NCBI GenBank assembly: GCA_902495835.1
Contig: CABUYS010000010.1
Span: forward strand, 1 to 21,179
DNA length: 21,179 nt
Source: an uncultured Oscillospiraceae bacterium
GTDB taxonomy: Bacteria > Bacillota > Clostridia > Oscillospirales > Acutalibacteraceae
Direction of reading: 5' to 3'
Positions within the stretch are counted from its first letter, which is position 1. Each line of letters opens with the position of its first letter. Below the pieces are notes generated by a model. It was given only the letters and a program-made list of their open reading frames with translations, had not been told where the DNA came from and did not search any database. Below, in pieces: positions 1 to 7,081 of this stretch. The position numbers were made by a program, and so were the translations under genes.

Positions 1-80
1 GCCAGCCGTCTTGAGATGGCTGGCACTCTTATGCCCTTATAGGGCTTTCCCATACCACGTCTCTTAGGCGTGGTCATGAT
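1..80 (+). repeat. Right-end copy of an IS200/IS605-type element (one arm of an 80-bp inverted repeat)
   Basis: This segment is the reverse complement of 567-646 with only two differences (positions 10 and 18). It carries three small palindromes: GCCAGCC/GGCTGGC, GCCC/GGGC around TTATA, and ACCACG/CGTGGT. Such subterminal hairpins are typical of IS200/IS605 ends. The other copy lies directly downstream of a recognisable tnpA remnant, which identifies the pair as right ends. The body of this element would lie left of the window. The repeat ends at the last base of the neighbouring peptide gene's stop codon. Confidence 0.7.
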
Positions 81-400
81 TATTTTACATCGAACGAGCC
101 GCTTCCAAACACAGAGTTTGCTTTATGAGTGCGGTCTTCTTCCACTCGAACTGTTTCTCTGTTAAAGCCTGTTCCTAACAATCCATAAGGCACTTCTTTG
201 TCTCCCCATGTTCCCATTGCGGATATTTTGTGTTTTTTTGCGACTTTAACGGCTTCATCGTAATTTTTATAGGTCCCAAAATCTTCTTTTGTTATGGCGT
301 TAAAAACTCTGAAACCTCCTTTGCCGTCGGATTCTAATGAACCTCCGCTGACTTTTTCAATTTGAATACCATCTAACTCTTTTGGGTTTTCGTTTGACAT
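80..400 (-). CDS. Double-glycine leader peptide, bacteriocin-like secreted peptide precursor
   Basis: This is a 106-residue product. The start chosen is the ATG at 398-400, because GGAGG lies 8 nt upstream (409-413); a longer reading through the TA tract would translate promoter DNA. Residues 1-20 look like a double-glycine leader, with an acidic/hydrophobic pattern ending IEKVSGG, the signal that C39 peptidase-containing ABC exporters cleave. The predicted mature part is about 86 residues, hydrophilic, without a membrane segment and without cysteine, so disulfide or lanthionine bridges are not expected. I do not recognise its fold. No transporter, immunity or modification gene is nearby, so export would rely on machinery elsewhere. 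The stop codon touches the 1-80 repeat, and the gene sits between two inverted IS ends. Leader call is good; function is unknown. Confidence 0.7.
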   Translation of the reverse strand: MSNENPKELDGIQIEKVSGGSLESDGKGGFRVFNAITKEDFGTYKNYDEAVKVAKKHKISAMGTWGDKEVPYGLLGTGFNRETVRVEEDRTHKANSVFGSGSFDVK

Positions 401-432
401 AGTAATTACCTCCAATTTACACAATTTATTTT

Positions 433-440
433 GCACGTGC
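433..440. promoter_or_regulatory. Palindrome at the predicted transcription start of the peptide gene
   Basis: GCACGTGC is perfectly symmetric and extends to TGCACGTGCA at 432-441. It lies about 7-14 bases past the -10 box, where the transcript should begin. It could be an operator; an 8-10 bp palindrome may also arise by chance. No cognate regulator can be named. Confidence 0.3.
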
Positions 441-446
441 ACTTGA

Positions 447-475
447 ATTATATATATATATATATATATAGTCAA
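447..475 (-). promoter_or_regulatory. Promoter of the double-glycine peptide gene with a TA-repeat spacer
   Basis: On the minus strand TTGACT (470-475) and TATAAT (447-452) are separated by exactly 17 bases, the optimum for the main vegetative sigma factor. The whole spacer is made of alternating TA. The start site would lie near 440, about 40 nt before the ATG. Both boxes overlap the ends of the repeat, so a gain or loss of a TA unit changes only the spacing. Confidence 0.75.
449..470. repeat. (TA)11 dinucleotide microsatellite
   Basis: Eleven uninterrupted TA units. It is the longest perfect dinucleotide run I noticed in the window. It forms the spacer of the promoter at 447-475. Confidence 0.95.
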
Positions 476-566
476 TAGCTTTTTTAAATTTAAGTATATT
501 TTTATGATATTTTAACAAAATTTTGGAAATATTTTTGAAAGTTAAATCCTATACCGTAATATTGAA

Positions 567-646
567 ATCATGACCACGCCTAAGAGACGTGGTATGGGAA
601 AGCCCTATAAGGGCATAAGAGTGCCAGCTATCTCAAAACGGCTGGC
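567..646 (-). repeat. Right end of the IS200 remnant (second arm of the 80-bp inverted repeat)
   Basis: 78 of 80 bases match the reverse complement of 1-80. It carries the same three hairpins. It begins about 30 bp past the tnpA stop codon, which identifies it as the 3' end of the element. Confidence 0.8.
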
Positions 647-676
647 TTTCACTATGTTCCAGCTGAAGAAAACTGA

Positions 677-1008
677 TTACTTGCTACTCTTAAAAGGGTT
701 TACATATTCCTTAGTTTTAAGTTTGTTCATAATTGGCCTTCTTTTTTCTTCTCTCTAATATATTTCTGTGTTAGCAGTATTTAAATCTACTGTACTTACA
801 TAATATCCTTCTGCCCAAAAATGTCTGTTCCCAAATTTATATTTTAAATTTGAATGCCTTTCTAATTATCATCATCGCACTTTTTCCTTTTAAATACTCA
901 ATAATTTGCTATATGATATATTTTGGGGGTATTAATAATAGTAGGTGTACATGATCTGACGTCATATGTTCTTCTACACCTTTCTATTTTAGCGACTTGA
1001 ACTCCATT
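677..1008 (-). pseudogene. tnpA: IS200-family Y1 transposase (TnpA) fragment
   Basis: The minus-strand translation gives recognisable blocks of the IS200 TnpA (Y1 HUH) family. These are SDHVHLLLLIPPK with the metal-binding HVH, then EYLKGKSAMMI, then KFGNRHFWAEGYYVSTVDLN, then after a stop and frame change IREKKKEG and finally KLKTKEYVNPFKSSK with a TAA at 677. An in-frame TAG follows the IPPK block, and another cuts the reading at the site of the catalytic tyrosine helix. The first 40 or so residues of the family are missing. It is clearly non-functional. Confidence 0.85.
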
Positions 1009-1090
1009 ATTATACTCGAGTTGATGTTGTTTCACTTAAGTTCTAATCTCACGTGCATAGCGCGCGGTTTTTGAACTACGCAAAGTGTAG

Positions 1091-1248
1091 TCCTTTGAGT
1101 TAAAACGTAATCAAAAATTAATATAATTTATTTAAAAATATTTTGTGATTATAAAAATTGAAAAAATAAAATAATGTATTTCCTGCGGTTTTTAAGCTAA
1201 ATTATTTTTAAATAAATTATCAAATTTTCCGCGCATTTTCGATTGCAT
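1091..1248. other. AT-rich gap without recognised features
   Basis: This stretch lies between the IS remnant and the terminator of the Nif11-type gene. It is very AT-rich with many stop codons in all frames, and I see no gene, RNA or repeat in it. Confidence 0.6.
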
Positions 1249-1276
1249 AAAAAAACTGCCGACTATATCGGCGGCT
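1249..1276 (-). terminator. Rho-independent terminator of the Nif11-leader peptide gene
   Basis: On the minus strand a stem GCCGA/TCGGC with a 5-base loop, extended by further pairs including a G-U, is followed by seven T (A-tract 1249-1255 on the plus strand). It lies about 57 bases past the stop codon. Confidence 0.75.
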
Positions 1277-1332
1277 TTTATAATTTTTAAAATAAAAAAC
1301 AGTTTAAAATCCCACAACTGAATATACATTAA

Positions 1333-1677
1333 TTATTTGCGAACTTTTTGAATAGTACAAACCGTAGTAAGAGCGATTCCTAGCACAGCAAGAGTTACAC
1401 CTAAAGCGATTCCTTCTTCATCTGTCAAAGGCTGCGGCGGAATATCGGAGACATAATACAAGCCTCCCCCTGCTATTTTTTTTAGCTCATCTTCGGGCAA
1501 AAGCTCTGCTTGTTTTTTAGATTTTAATAACCCCTGATATTCTTCTTTTGAAAATTCTATTCCGTATTTCTTGAATAATTCCAAACATTTTTCCTCATCG
1601 TTTATTACACTGCTAAGTTCTTGCATGAATTTAGGATTTTGAGTAAGTTCTTTAGCTTTTTCGGTAGACAAATTCAC
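1333..1677 (-). CDS. Nif11-leader RiPP/bacteriocin precursor peptide with a membrane-type core
   Basis: A precursor of about 114 residues. The start chosen is the GTG at 1675-1677, because the TAAGGATGTG ribosome-binding stretch overlaps the earlier GTG at 1684-1686 and is correctly spaced only for the later one; the earlier start would add three residues. The leader resembles the Nif11 family: an N-terminal helix (PKFMQELSSVINDEE), FKKYGIEFSKEEYQGLL, and LPEDELKKIAGGG, ending in the double-glycine cleavage site near residue 71. The core of about 42 residues begins LYYVSDIPPQP, has one cysteine, and has a glycine-bearing hydrophobic helix of about 20 residues capped by a basic tail. That is unlike cysteine-rich thioether substrates. 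No modification enzyme or C39 exporter is in the window. Leader family is fairly sure; chemistry and role are unknown. Confidence 0.75.
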   Translation of the reverse strand: MNLSTEKAKELTQNPKFMQELSSVINDEEKCLELFKKYGIEFSKEEYQGLLKSKKQAELLPEDELKKIAGGGLYYVSDIPPQPLTDEEGIALGVTLAVLGIALTTVCTIQKVRK

Positions 1678-1712
1678 TTTTACCACATCCTTATAATAAA
1701 ATTATGTATTTT

Positions 1713-1740
1713 ATTATAATATTTTGATAAAATATGTCAA
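1713..1740 (-). promoter_or_regulatory. Consensus promoter of the Nif11-leader peptide gene
   Basis: The minus strand has a perfect TTGACA (1735-1740) and a perfect TATAAT (1713-1718) with a 16-base spacer. Transcription would begin near 1706, about 29 nt before the GTG start. A fully consensus promoter suggests strong, simple expression. Confidence 0.75.
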
Positions 1741-1762
1741 TAGTTAATAAAATTAAAACGAA

Positions 1763-3169
1763 CTAATTTTTCTCAATGGATTTTACCAAACTTTTAAAAT
1801 GGTTTCCTCTTTCTTCGAAATCTTTATATAAATCAAAACTCGCACACGCAGGTGACATCGCCACTATATCGCCGGGAGAAGAAATATTTGATGCGGTTTC
1901 TACGGCTTGTTGCATGGAATTCACTTTAATTATTTTGGGGTTGTTTTCTTTATAATTTTTTGATTTTAAAATTTCTGCTTCTATTTTATCCGAAGTTTTT
2001 CCCAATAATATGAGCGACGAAACTTTATCTGTAATTTTTTCAGCGAGAGAATCAAAAGGTATGTTTTTATCATATCCTCCTGCTATTAATATTATTTTTT
2101 TATCAAAAAGAGATAGTACTCCTTTAATTGTTCGATTTGGAGTTGACGCTATCGAATCGTTGTAGTAGGTAACTCCGTTTATTTTTTCTACGAACTCGAT
2201 TCTGTGTTCAACTCCGAAAAAAGAATTTGCAGTTTCTTTTATTTTTTCAGGTGAAACAAAATCCGATACCGCCGCAATGGCAGCCATGTAATTTTCTATG
2301 TTGTGATAACCCGGAATTTTTATTTCCGATGTATTAATAATGATTTTATCGGTTTTGCCGTCAGACATTACTATATTGCCGGAATCATCGAGCCAAACGC
2401 CGTTTTCTAATTTATTTAAACGACTGAAAAATATTGTCTTTGCCCGAGTTATATCTTTCATTTTTCGAGTTTCGGGATTGTCAAAGTTTAGTACTGCCTT
2501 TGAAAATGCATTTTGGTGCAAAAGTATTTGTTTTTTTGCATTTATATATTCTGCCATGTCTTTGTGAACGTCCAAATGATTAGGGGAAATATTTGTAACG
2601 ACTGCTATTTCGGGACTTCTTCTCATGGATATAAGCTGAAAACTTGATAATTCCACGACTGCAATATCACTTTTTTTCATTTTCGGTACTTTAGTTAAAA
2701 GCGGAGAACCGATATTTCCTCCTAAATGGGTTGTTATACCTTCTGATTTCAACATTTTATAAATGAGTGTTGAAACTGTTGTTTTGCCGTCGCTGCCTGT
2801 AATTCCTATTATTGGGCAGGGGCAGACATCAAAAAATATTTCCATTTCGGAAGTAATTATGGCTCCTTTTTCTGCTGCTTCCAAAAGTTTGTCGCAAAAA
2901 AAGTTCATTCCGGGAGTTCTTATTATCACATCATTTTTTTCTTGCCATACGCTTTCATCGTGAAGGCGTAAATCTATAAATTTATTTTCTTTGAGCTGTT
3001 TTACAAGTTTTGCGTCTAAATTGCACTCCTGTTTTGAATCATATACCTTCACATGTATATTTTTTTGAGTAAGAGAATCTATAAATGGAAGATTACTTCT
3101 TCCTATACCGCAGAACATAATTTTTTTATTTCTTATATTTTCAATAAATTCATCGTAATTTTTGTACAC
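1763..3169 (-). CDS. murD: UDP-N-acetylmuramoyl-L-alanine--D-glutamate ligase
   Basis: MurD is the cytoplasmic Mur ligase that joins D-glutamate to UDP-MurNAc-L-Ala using ATP. At 468 residues it has normal length. An N-terminal Rossmann-like domain holds GIGRSNLPF (21-29). The central ATPase domain has the P-loop GITGSDGKTT (122-131) and NISPNHLDVH (193-202). The C-terminal domain has EHRIE (321-325), NDSIASTP (337-344) and the family signature SPACASFD (439-446). The start is GTG at 3167-3169 with GAGGAG about 6 nt upstream. It is last in a minus-strand group after the deacetylase and the amidase-like gene, 84 bp downstream of the latter. Its substrate D-glutamate would come from murI, also in this window but not adjacent. 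Confidence 0.96.
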   Translation of the reverse strand: MYKNYDEFIENIRNKKIMFCGIGRSNLPFIDSLTQKNIHVKVYDSKQECNLDAKLVKQLKENKFIDLRLHDESVWQEKNDVIIRTPGMNFFCDKLLEAAEKGAIITSEMEIFFDVCPCPIIGITGSDGKTTVSTLIYKMLKSEGITTHLGGNIGSPLLTKVPKMKKSDIAVVELSSFQLISMRRSPEIAVVTNISPNHLDVHKDMAEYINAKKQILLHQNAFSKAVLNFDNPETRKMKDITRAKTIFFSRLNKLENGVWLDDSGNIVMSDGKTDKIIINTSEIKIPGYHNIENYMAAIAAVSDFVSPEKIKETANSFFGVEHRIEFVEKINGVTYYNDSIASTPNRTIKGVLSLFDKKIILIAGGYDKNIPFDSLAEKITDKVSSLILLGKTSDKIEAEILKSKNYKENNPKIIKVNSMQQAVETASNISSPGDIVAMSPACASFDLYKDFEERGNHFKSLVKSIEKN

Positions 3170-3253
3170 AACTTTCTCCTCGTTTGAATTATATGGTTTA
3201 AAACTATTCTACAATTTAATTTTCGGTATGTCTACGAAATTTTAATCAAACAA

Positions 3254-3934
3254 TTATACGGTTATATATTTGGTTTGAACATATCCTAAATTTCCGTTTT
3301 CGCCTATAAGATACCAGTCTTCCCATTGGCTTACTATTTTAACTTTTGTGTTTGCGGGCAAACTGTCTGTAATTTGTGACGTTTCGGAAGGACGTTGCCT
3401 TAAAGTTATGTCGTTGTTGGTCATGCCTATATTTGTTTTTTTGCTCGAAACAAACGGAAGTCCAAAATATTCCGAAAGTGACATCACTACGCTTTTGGCT
3501 ATGTTTTCGGTGTTTTTGCGAATCCATTCAATGTCTTCGTCGTTGTTTTCAAAACCAAGTCCTATGGTCACAGTTGGAATTTCTGAATTCTCGTTATTTT
3601 CGTTTATGTTTTCAGAAATCATTTTTACGTTTACAGAATCATAATATATGTTTCCCAAATTTTTGCTGAGTATTGTTGCGAGGCGTTTTGATTCGGGATT
3701 GCCCGGAGTGAAAAAAATATATATTCCTCGGGTGTCGGCAGGGATTATATTTGACTCGGAATTTTCCGTAAATATGATTTTTACACTTTCAGAATTTTTT
3801 TGTGGAACTTGATTTTCTTCCAAATAACTTATTCCGCTTAGATTCAAGCATTCATTTATTTCGTTTATTATTAACTTCAAATAATATTCATAATTTCCAC
3901 TAACATTTCGCGTTTCTGTACAAGCTGTAGACAC
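3254..3934 (-). CDS. Amidase_3-like protein without catalytic residues, with a C-terminal SH3b domain
   Basis: A 226-residue protein. Residues 1-160 resemble the second part of the zinc amidases (N-acetylmuramoyl-L-alanine amidase, Amidase_3) found in clostridia: NYEYYLKLI near 14-22, TRGIYIFFTP at 68-77, ESKRLATILSKNL at 81-93, IPTVTIGLGFENNDEDIEWI at 119-138 and SLSEYFGLPF at 152-161. Residues about 168-226 form an SH3b domain (ITLRQRPSETS, WYLIGENGNLGYVQTKYI). The whole sequence contains no histidine, so it cannot build the His/Glu/His zinc site. The usual catalytic glutamate of the E-x-G-(F/Y) motif is Gly125. No signal peptide is visible. The start is GTG at 3932-3934 with GGAG 9 nt upstream. 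It lies 20 bp after the deacetylase gene, probably in the same transcript. I infer a wall-binding pseudoenzyme. Confidence 0.7.
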   Translation of the reverse strand: MSTACTETRNVSGNYEYYLKLIINEINECLNLSGISYLEENQVPQKNSESVKIIFTENSESNIIPADTRGIYIFFTPGNPESKRLATILSKNLGNIYYDSVNVKMISENINENNENSEIPTVTIGLGFENNDEDIEWIRKNTENIAKSVVMSLSEYFGLPFVSSKKTNIGMTNNDITLRQRPSETSQITDSLPANTKVKIVSQWEDWYLIGENGNLGYVQTKYITV

Positions 3935-3954
3935 TGTGAATCACTCCGTTTTAA

Positions 3955-4845
3955 TTATTTGATTTTTTCCCATTTAGAAAAAAATTTTGCGGCAGGCACG
4001 CCCGGCAGGCGTAAAAATCGTCCCAGTCCGAATAAGCAGTTAGGGTCTTTTGTTATTTTATTTACCCGACTTTCACACATAAAAGTAGATTTAAATCCCA
4101 GTGATTTTATAACGTCTTCTGAGCATTTGCTGCATGCTCCGAAAGGGTAGAAGAAAGCTGTAGGTTTGATTCCTGTTTTTTCATATATTAAATTTTGAGC
4201 TTTTTCCAAATCTTTGGAGAGTTTCTTTTTGTAAATTTCCTGCGATTCACCGTCCATCTTAGTGCATCCTATTCTCGGCTTTTTTGCTGAGTGCATATTG
4301 TAAGTATGATTTTGAATTTCCACATTTCCCGATTTGGACATTTCAGCAATTTTTTCCCAGTTTGCATAAGCGTATTCGGGTGATTCGTCTTTTACTTCCG
4401 AATATCTGTCAGCTTCTCTTGCTATAGGTGAAAAAACGAATTTTGCATTATATTTTTTTGCAAGGGGAAATGCGTAAAGATAATTGTTGTAAGCGCCGTC
4501 GTCAAGTGTAAGCAGTATCGGTTTTTTAGGCAGTTCTTTTTTGTTTTCGGTGTATTCAATCAAATCATTTACGGTAATGGTTGTGTATCCGTTTGCGTTT
4601 ATGTATTTGAGGTCGTCTTCAAAATCTTTTTCCGAAACTATAAATTTATTGTTTTTCGGATTTTTTAATACCATGTGGTACATTATTACGGGTAATTTTA
4701 TATAGTTTTCAGATTCTTGAGACACGGAAGTTTTCTGCGAGTTAAACGAAATACCAAATAAAAAAATTGCTGAAAATATAACTGCGAAAACTGATAAAAT
4801 AAATTTATTTTTCATCTTTTTTTTAATATAAAAATTTATATGCAT
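3955..4845 (-). CDS. Membrane-anchored polysaccharide deacetylase (NodB domain, CE4)
   Basis: A 296-residue CE4 esterase that probably removes acetyl groups from a cell-wall or surface polysaccharide outside the membrane. After a basic start, residues 15-33 form one hydrophobic segment that serves as a signal anchor. The NodB motifs are present: TLDDG (113-117, catalytic and metal Asp), HTYNMH (180-185, metal His pair) and FYPFG (232-236). The start is the ATG at 4843-4845, with AGAGGA 6-7 nt upstream; an upstream GTG lacks a ribosome binding site and an ATG ten codons in lacks one too. The next gene begins 20 bp downstream, so they are likely co-transcribed. The exact substrate cannot be told from sequence. 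Confidence 0.88.
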   Translation of the reverse strand: MHINFYIKKKMKNKFILSVFAVIFSAIFLFGISFNSQKTSVSQESENYIKLPVIMYHMVLKNPKNNKFIVSEKDFEDDLKYINANGYTTITVNDLIEYTENKKELPKKPILLTLDDGAYNNYLYAFPLAKKYNAKFVFSPIAREADRYSEVKDESPEYAYANWEKIAEMSKSGNVEIQNHTYNMHSAKKPRIGCTKMDGESQEIYKKKLSKDLEKAQNLIYEKTGIKPTAFFYPFGACSKCSEDVIKSLGFKSTFMCESRVNKITKDPNCLFGLGRFLRLPGVPAAKFFSKWEKIK

Positions 4846-4926
4846 AACTATTCCTCTAACCAAATGTGTTTTTCTTTTAATAATATGGATGAACGTGATT
4901 GGTTATTACGAATTTAAAAAAATCTA

Positions 4927-4955
4927 TTGACACCGCTTTAAAAATGATGTAGACT
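4927..4955 (+). promoter_or_regulatory. Probable promoter of the ylxM-ffh-rpsP-khpA-rimM-trmD operon
   Basis: A perfect TTGACA (4927-4932) is followed after 17 bases by TAGACT (4950-4955), which matches four of six -10 positions. The start site would be near 4962, about 50 nt before ylxM. It is the best promoter candidate in this divergent gap. Confidence 0.55.
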
Positions 4956-5013
4956 GATAAATGCTGTAAAGATAATTTGTTGACAGCTAAAACCTGAAGG
5001 AAAACGTGAATGT

Positions 5014-5376
5014 ATGGATAAAAAAGTTAAAATTCCGATTCTTTTAGATATATATGGCAGTCTTTTGCCTGAAACGCAGTACTATTATGTTGATGCATAC
5101 TATAATTTTGATTTATCTCTTTCAGAGATAGCAGATAACGTTGGTAAAACCCGTCAAGGAGTATGCGAATCCATAAAGAGAGCGGAAACTTTTTTACTTG
5201 AAACCGAAAGTAAGCTTCACTTTTTTGAGAAAAACGATTTGTTGAAAAAAGATTTAATTTCTCTTGATAAAGCTGCCAGAGACTTAGAAGATACAATGGT
5301 TAAGTGCGGCGTTACATATCCGAAAGAAAAGCTTAGATATATTTTTGACATATTAAATAAGTACATACACGACTGA
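5014..5376 (+). CDS. ylxM: YlxM family putative DNA-binding protein
   Basis: A 120-residue YlxM/p13 family (UPF0122) protein, encoded next to ffh in most Firmicutes and linked to the signal recognition particle pathway. It has a sigma-region-4-like helix-turn-helix: LLPETQYYYVDAYYNFDLSL, then SEIADNVGKTRQGVCESIKRAE at residues 36-57. The rest is a helical tail. The start is an ATG with AAGGA 12 nt upstream; spacing is long but no better start exists in frame. It opens the operon, 38 bp before ffh. In streptococci and mycoplasmas YlxM has been reported to influence Ffh/SRP activity; its role here is inferred from position. Confidence 0.9.
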   Translation: MDKKVKIPILLDIYGSLLPETQYYYVDAYYNFDLSLSEIADNVGKTRQGVCESIKRAETFLLETESKLHFFEKNDLLKKDLISLDKAARDLEDTMVKCGVTYPKEKLRYIFDILNKYIHD

Positions 5377-5414
5377 TATTAATTTGAGTGTGAATTTGAA
5401 AGCAGGGTGATACT

Positions 5415-6737
5415 TTGGCGTTTGAAAATCTTTCCGAAAAAATTTCAGCTGCATTTAAAAAGCTGAAATCAAAAGGAAAATTGACTGAAAACGATGTAAA
5501 AAGTTCCATGAGAGAAGTACGATTGGCATTGTTGGAAGCCGATGTAAATTACAAAGTCGCAAAAGATTTCACGAATAAAGTAATCGAAAGAGCCGTAGGC
5601 GCTCAGGTTATGGAGAGCTTGACTCCCGCGCAAATGGTAGTGAAAATAGTAAACGAAGAACTTGTAAATTTAATGGGCGAAGAGAAAAACCAAGTTAAGT
5701 TTTCGTCAAAACCACCTACCGTTATTTTGATGTGCGGTTTGCAAGGTTCGGGAAAAACTACTCACTGTGCAAAGCTTGCTTTTAAATTCAAAAAGCAAGG
5801 TCACAGGCCTCTTTTGGTTGCATGCGATGTTTATCGTCCCGCTGCAATTAAGCAACTTCAGATTTTAGGCAAGCAGATTGGCGTAGAAGTTTTTGAACTT
5901 GGAAATAAAAATCCCGCTGATATTTCTCGTGAAGCAATTTCATATGCTAAAGACCACGGCAATGACGTTATAATTGTTGACACTGCGGGACGTTTGCATA
6001 TTGATGAAGATTTAATGGATGAATTAAAAGAACTCAAATCTGTTTTGAATCCGCAAGAAGTTTTGCTGGTAGTGGACGCAATGACAGGACAAGATGCAGT
6101 TAACGTTGCAAAGTCTTTTAATGATTTGCTTGATATCACGGGCGTTATTTTAACAAAGCTTGACGGCGATACAAGAGGCGGAGCGGCACTTTCGGTAAAG
6201 GCGATAACAGGAAAACCCATAAAGTTCATAGGCACAGGTGAAAAACCGGAAAATTTAGAAGATTTTCATCCTGATAGAATGGCTTCAAGAATTTTGGGCA
6301 TGGGTGATGTTTTAACTTTAATCGAAGACGCAGCGGCCAATTTTGACAAAAAAGAAGCCGAAAAAATGGCTCAAAAGCTTCAGAAAAACAGTTTTGATTT
6401 GAATGATTTAAAAAATCAAATGCTTCAAATTAAGAAAATGGGACCGCTTAAATCTATTCTGACAAAATTACCCGGTATGGATAAACAGCTCAAAGACGTG
6501 GATATAGATGACAGAATAATGGACAGAACTTATTCTATAATCTTATCTATGACCGAAGAAGAAAGAAAAAAACCATCCGTAATAAATCCTTCCCGAAAGA
6601 AAAGAATTGCTAAGGGAAGTGGCGTTAAAGTGGAGGATGTAAATAAACTTTTGAAACAATTTGAGCAGATGCAAAAAGTAATGAAGAGATTTAAAAAAGG
6701 TATCCCAGGATTTAGATTTCCTAAATTTTTTAAATAG
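5415..6737 (+). CDS. ffh: Signal recognition particle protein Ffh (SRP54)
   Basis: Ffh is the GTPase of the signal recognition particle that brings nascent membrane and secreted proteins to FtsY and the Sec translocon. At 440 residues it is close to the usual length. The helical N domain covers about 1-95. The G domain carries GLQGSGKTT (108-116), DVYRPAAIKQL (138-148), DTAGR (189-193), TKLD (247-250) and GTGEKPENLEDFHPDRMASR (273-292). The methionine-rich M domain covers about 325-435 and includes SRKKRIAKGSG for SRP RNA binding. The start is TTG at 5415, with AGGGTGA five bases upstream; no ATG fits. The 4.5S/scRNA gene is not in this window. Confidence 0.97.
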   Translation: MAFENLSEKISAAFKKLKSKGKLTENDVKSSMREVRLALLEADVNYKVAKDFTNKVIERAVGAQVMESLTPAQMVVKIVNEELVNLMGEEKNQVKFSSKPPTVILMCGLQGSGKTTHCAKLAFKFKKQGHRPLLVACDVYRPAAIKQLQILGKQIGVEVFELGNKNPADISREAISYAKDHGNDVIIVDTAGRLHIDEDLMDELKELKSVLNPQEVLLVVDAMTGQDAVNVAKSFNDLLDITGVILTKLDGDTRGGAALSVKAITGKPIKFIGTGEKPENLEDFHPDRMASRILGMGDVLTLIEDAAANFDKKEAEKMAQKLQKNSFDLNDLKNQMLQIKKMGPLKSILTKLPGMDKQLKDVDIDDRIMDRTYSIILSMTEEERKKPSVINPSRKKRIAKGSGVKVEDVNKLLKQFEQMQKVMKRFKKGIPGFRFPKFFK

Positions 6738-6804
6738 TTTATATGTTTTATAACTTAAATATATAAAAATAAATAATATTTTAATTTTTTGGAGGAAAAC
6801 ATCA

Positions 6805-7053
6805 ATGGCAGTAAAAATAAGACTTCGCAGAATGGGTGCAAAAAAGAAACCTTTTTACAGAGTAGTAGTTGCAGATTCAAGAGCACCTCGTGACGGAAAA
6901 TGCATAGAAGAAGTAGGTTATTTCAATCCCATGGTAGAGCCCAATGAAATAAAATTGGATATGGAAAAGACAAAAAAATGGATTTCCAACGGTGCTCAAC
7001 CAACTGAAAGAGTAAAAGCCATAATAAATGAATGCGGAGATAATTCCAAATAA
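6805..7053 (+). CDS. rpsP: 30S ribosomal protein S16
   Basis: bS16 is a small structural protein of the 30S subunit body, needed for ordered 16S rRNA folding. The 82-residue product has the family N-terminus [26 protein letters not shown] and the conserved [14 protein letters not shown] lies 9 bases upstream of the ATG, a strong site as expected for a ribosomal protein. It sits 67 bp after ffh and 28 bp before khpA, the usual Firmicute order. Confidence 0.97.
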   Translation: MAVKIRLRRMGAKKKPFYRVVVADSRAPRDGKCIEEVGYFNPMVEPNEIKLDMEKTKKWISNGAQPTERVKAIINECGDNSK

Positions 7054-7081
7054 GTATTTTGAATTCTGAAGGGGAAATTTT

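Larger units (their letters stand above)
567..1090 (-). mobile_element. Degenerate IS200/IS605-type insertion sequence remnant
   Basis: Read on the minus strand, the element runs from a left end near 1090 to a right end at 567. The left end has a GCGCGC/GCACGTG-rich, hairpin-like stretch around 1050-1070. A broken tnpA follows (about 1008 to 677), then the 80-bp right end (567-646). The N-terminal part of tnpA is mostly deleted and the remainder has stops and a frame change. The element cannot encode a working transposase. No tnpB is present. The outer boundary on the left-end side is estimated. Confidence 0.7.

Noticed and set aside
570..758. 62-codon plus-strand ORF across the IS right end
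   Set aside because: It lies antisense to the IS200 right end and tnpA stub; its sequence is explained by the element, and it lacks a ribosome binding site.
1117..1139. 22-base match with about 20058-20080, in AT-rich gaps near IS remnants
   Set aside because: The match is low-complexity AT sequence, and its orientation relative to the two elements disagrees, so it is probably chance.
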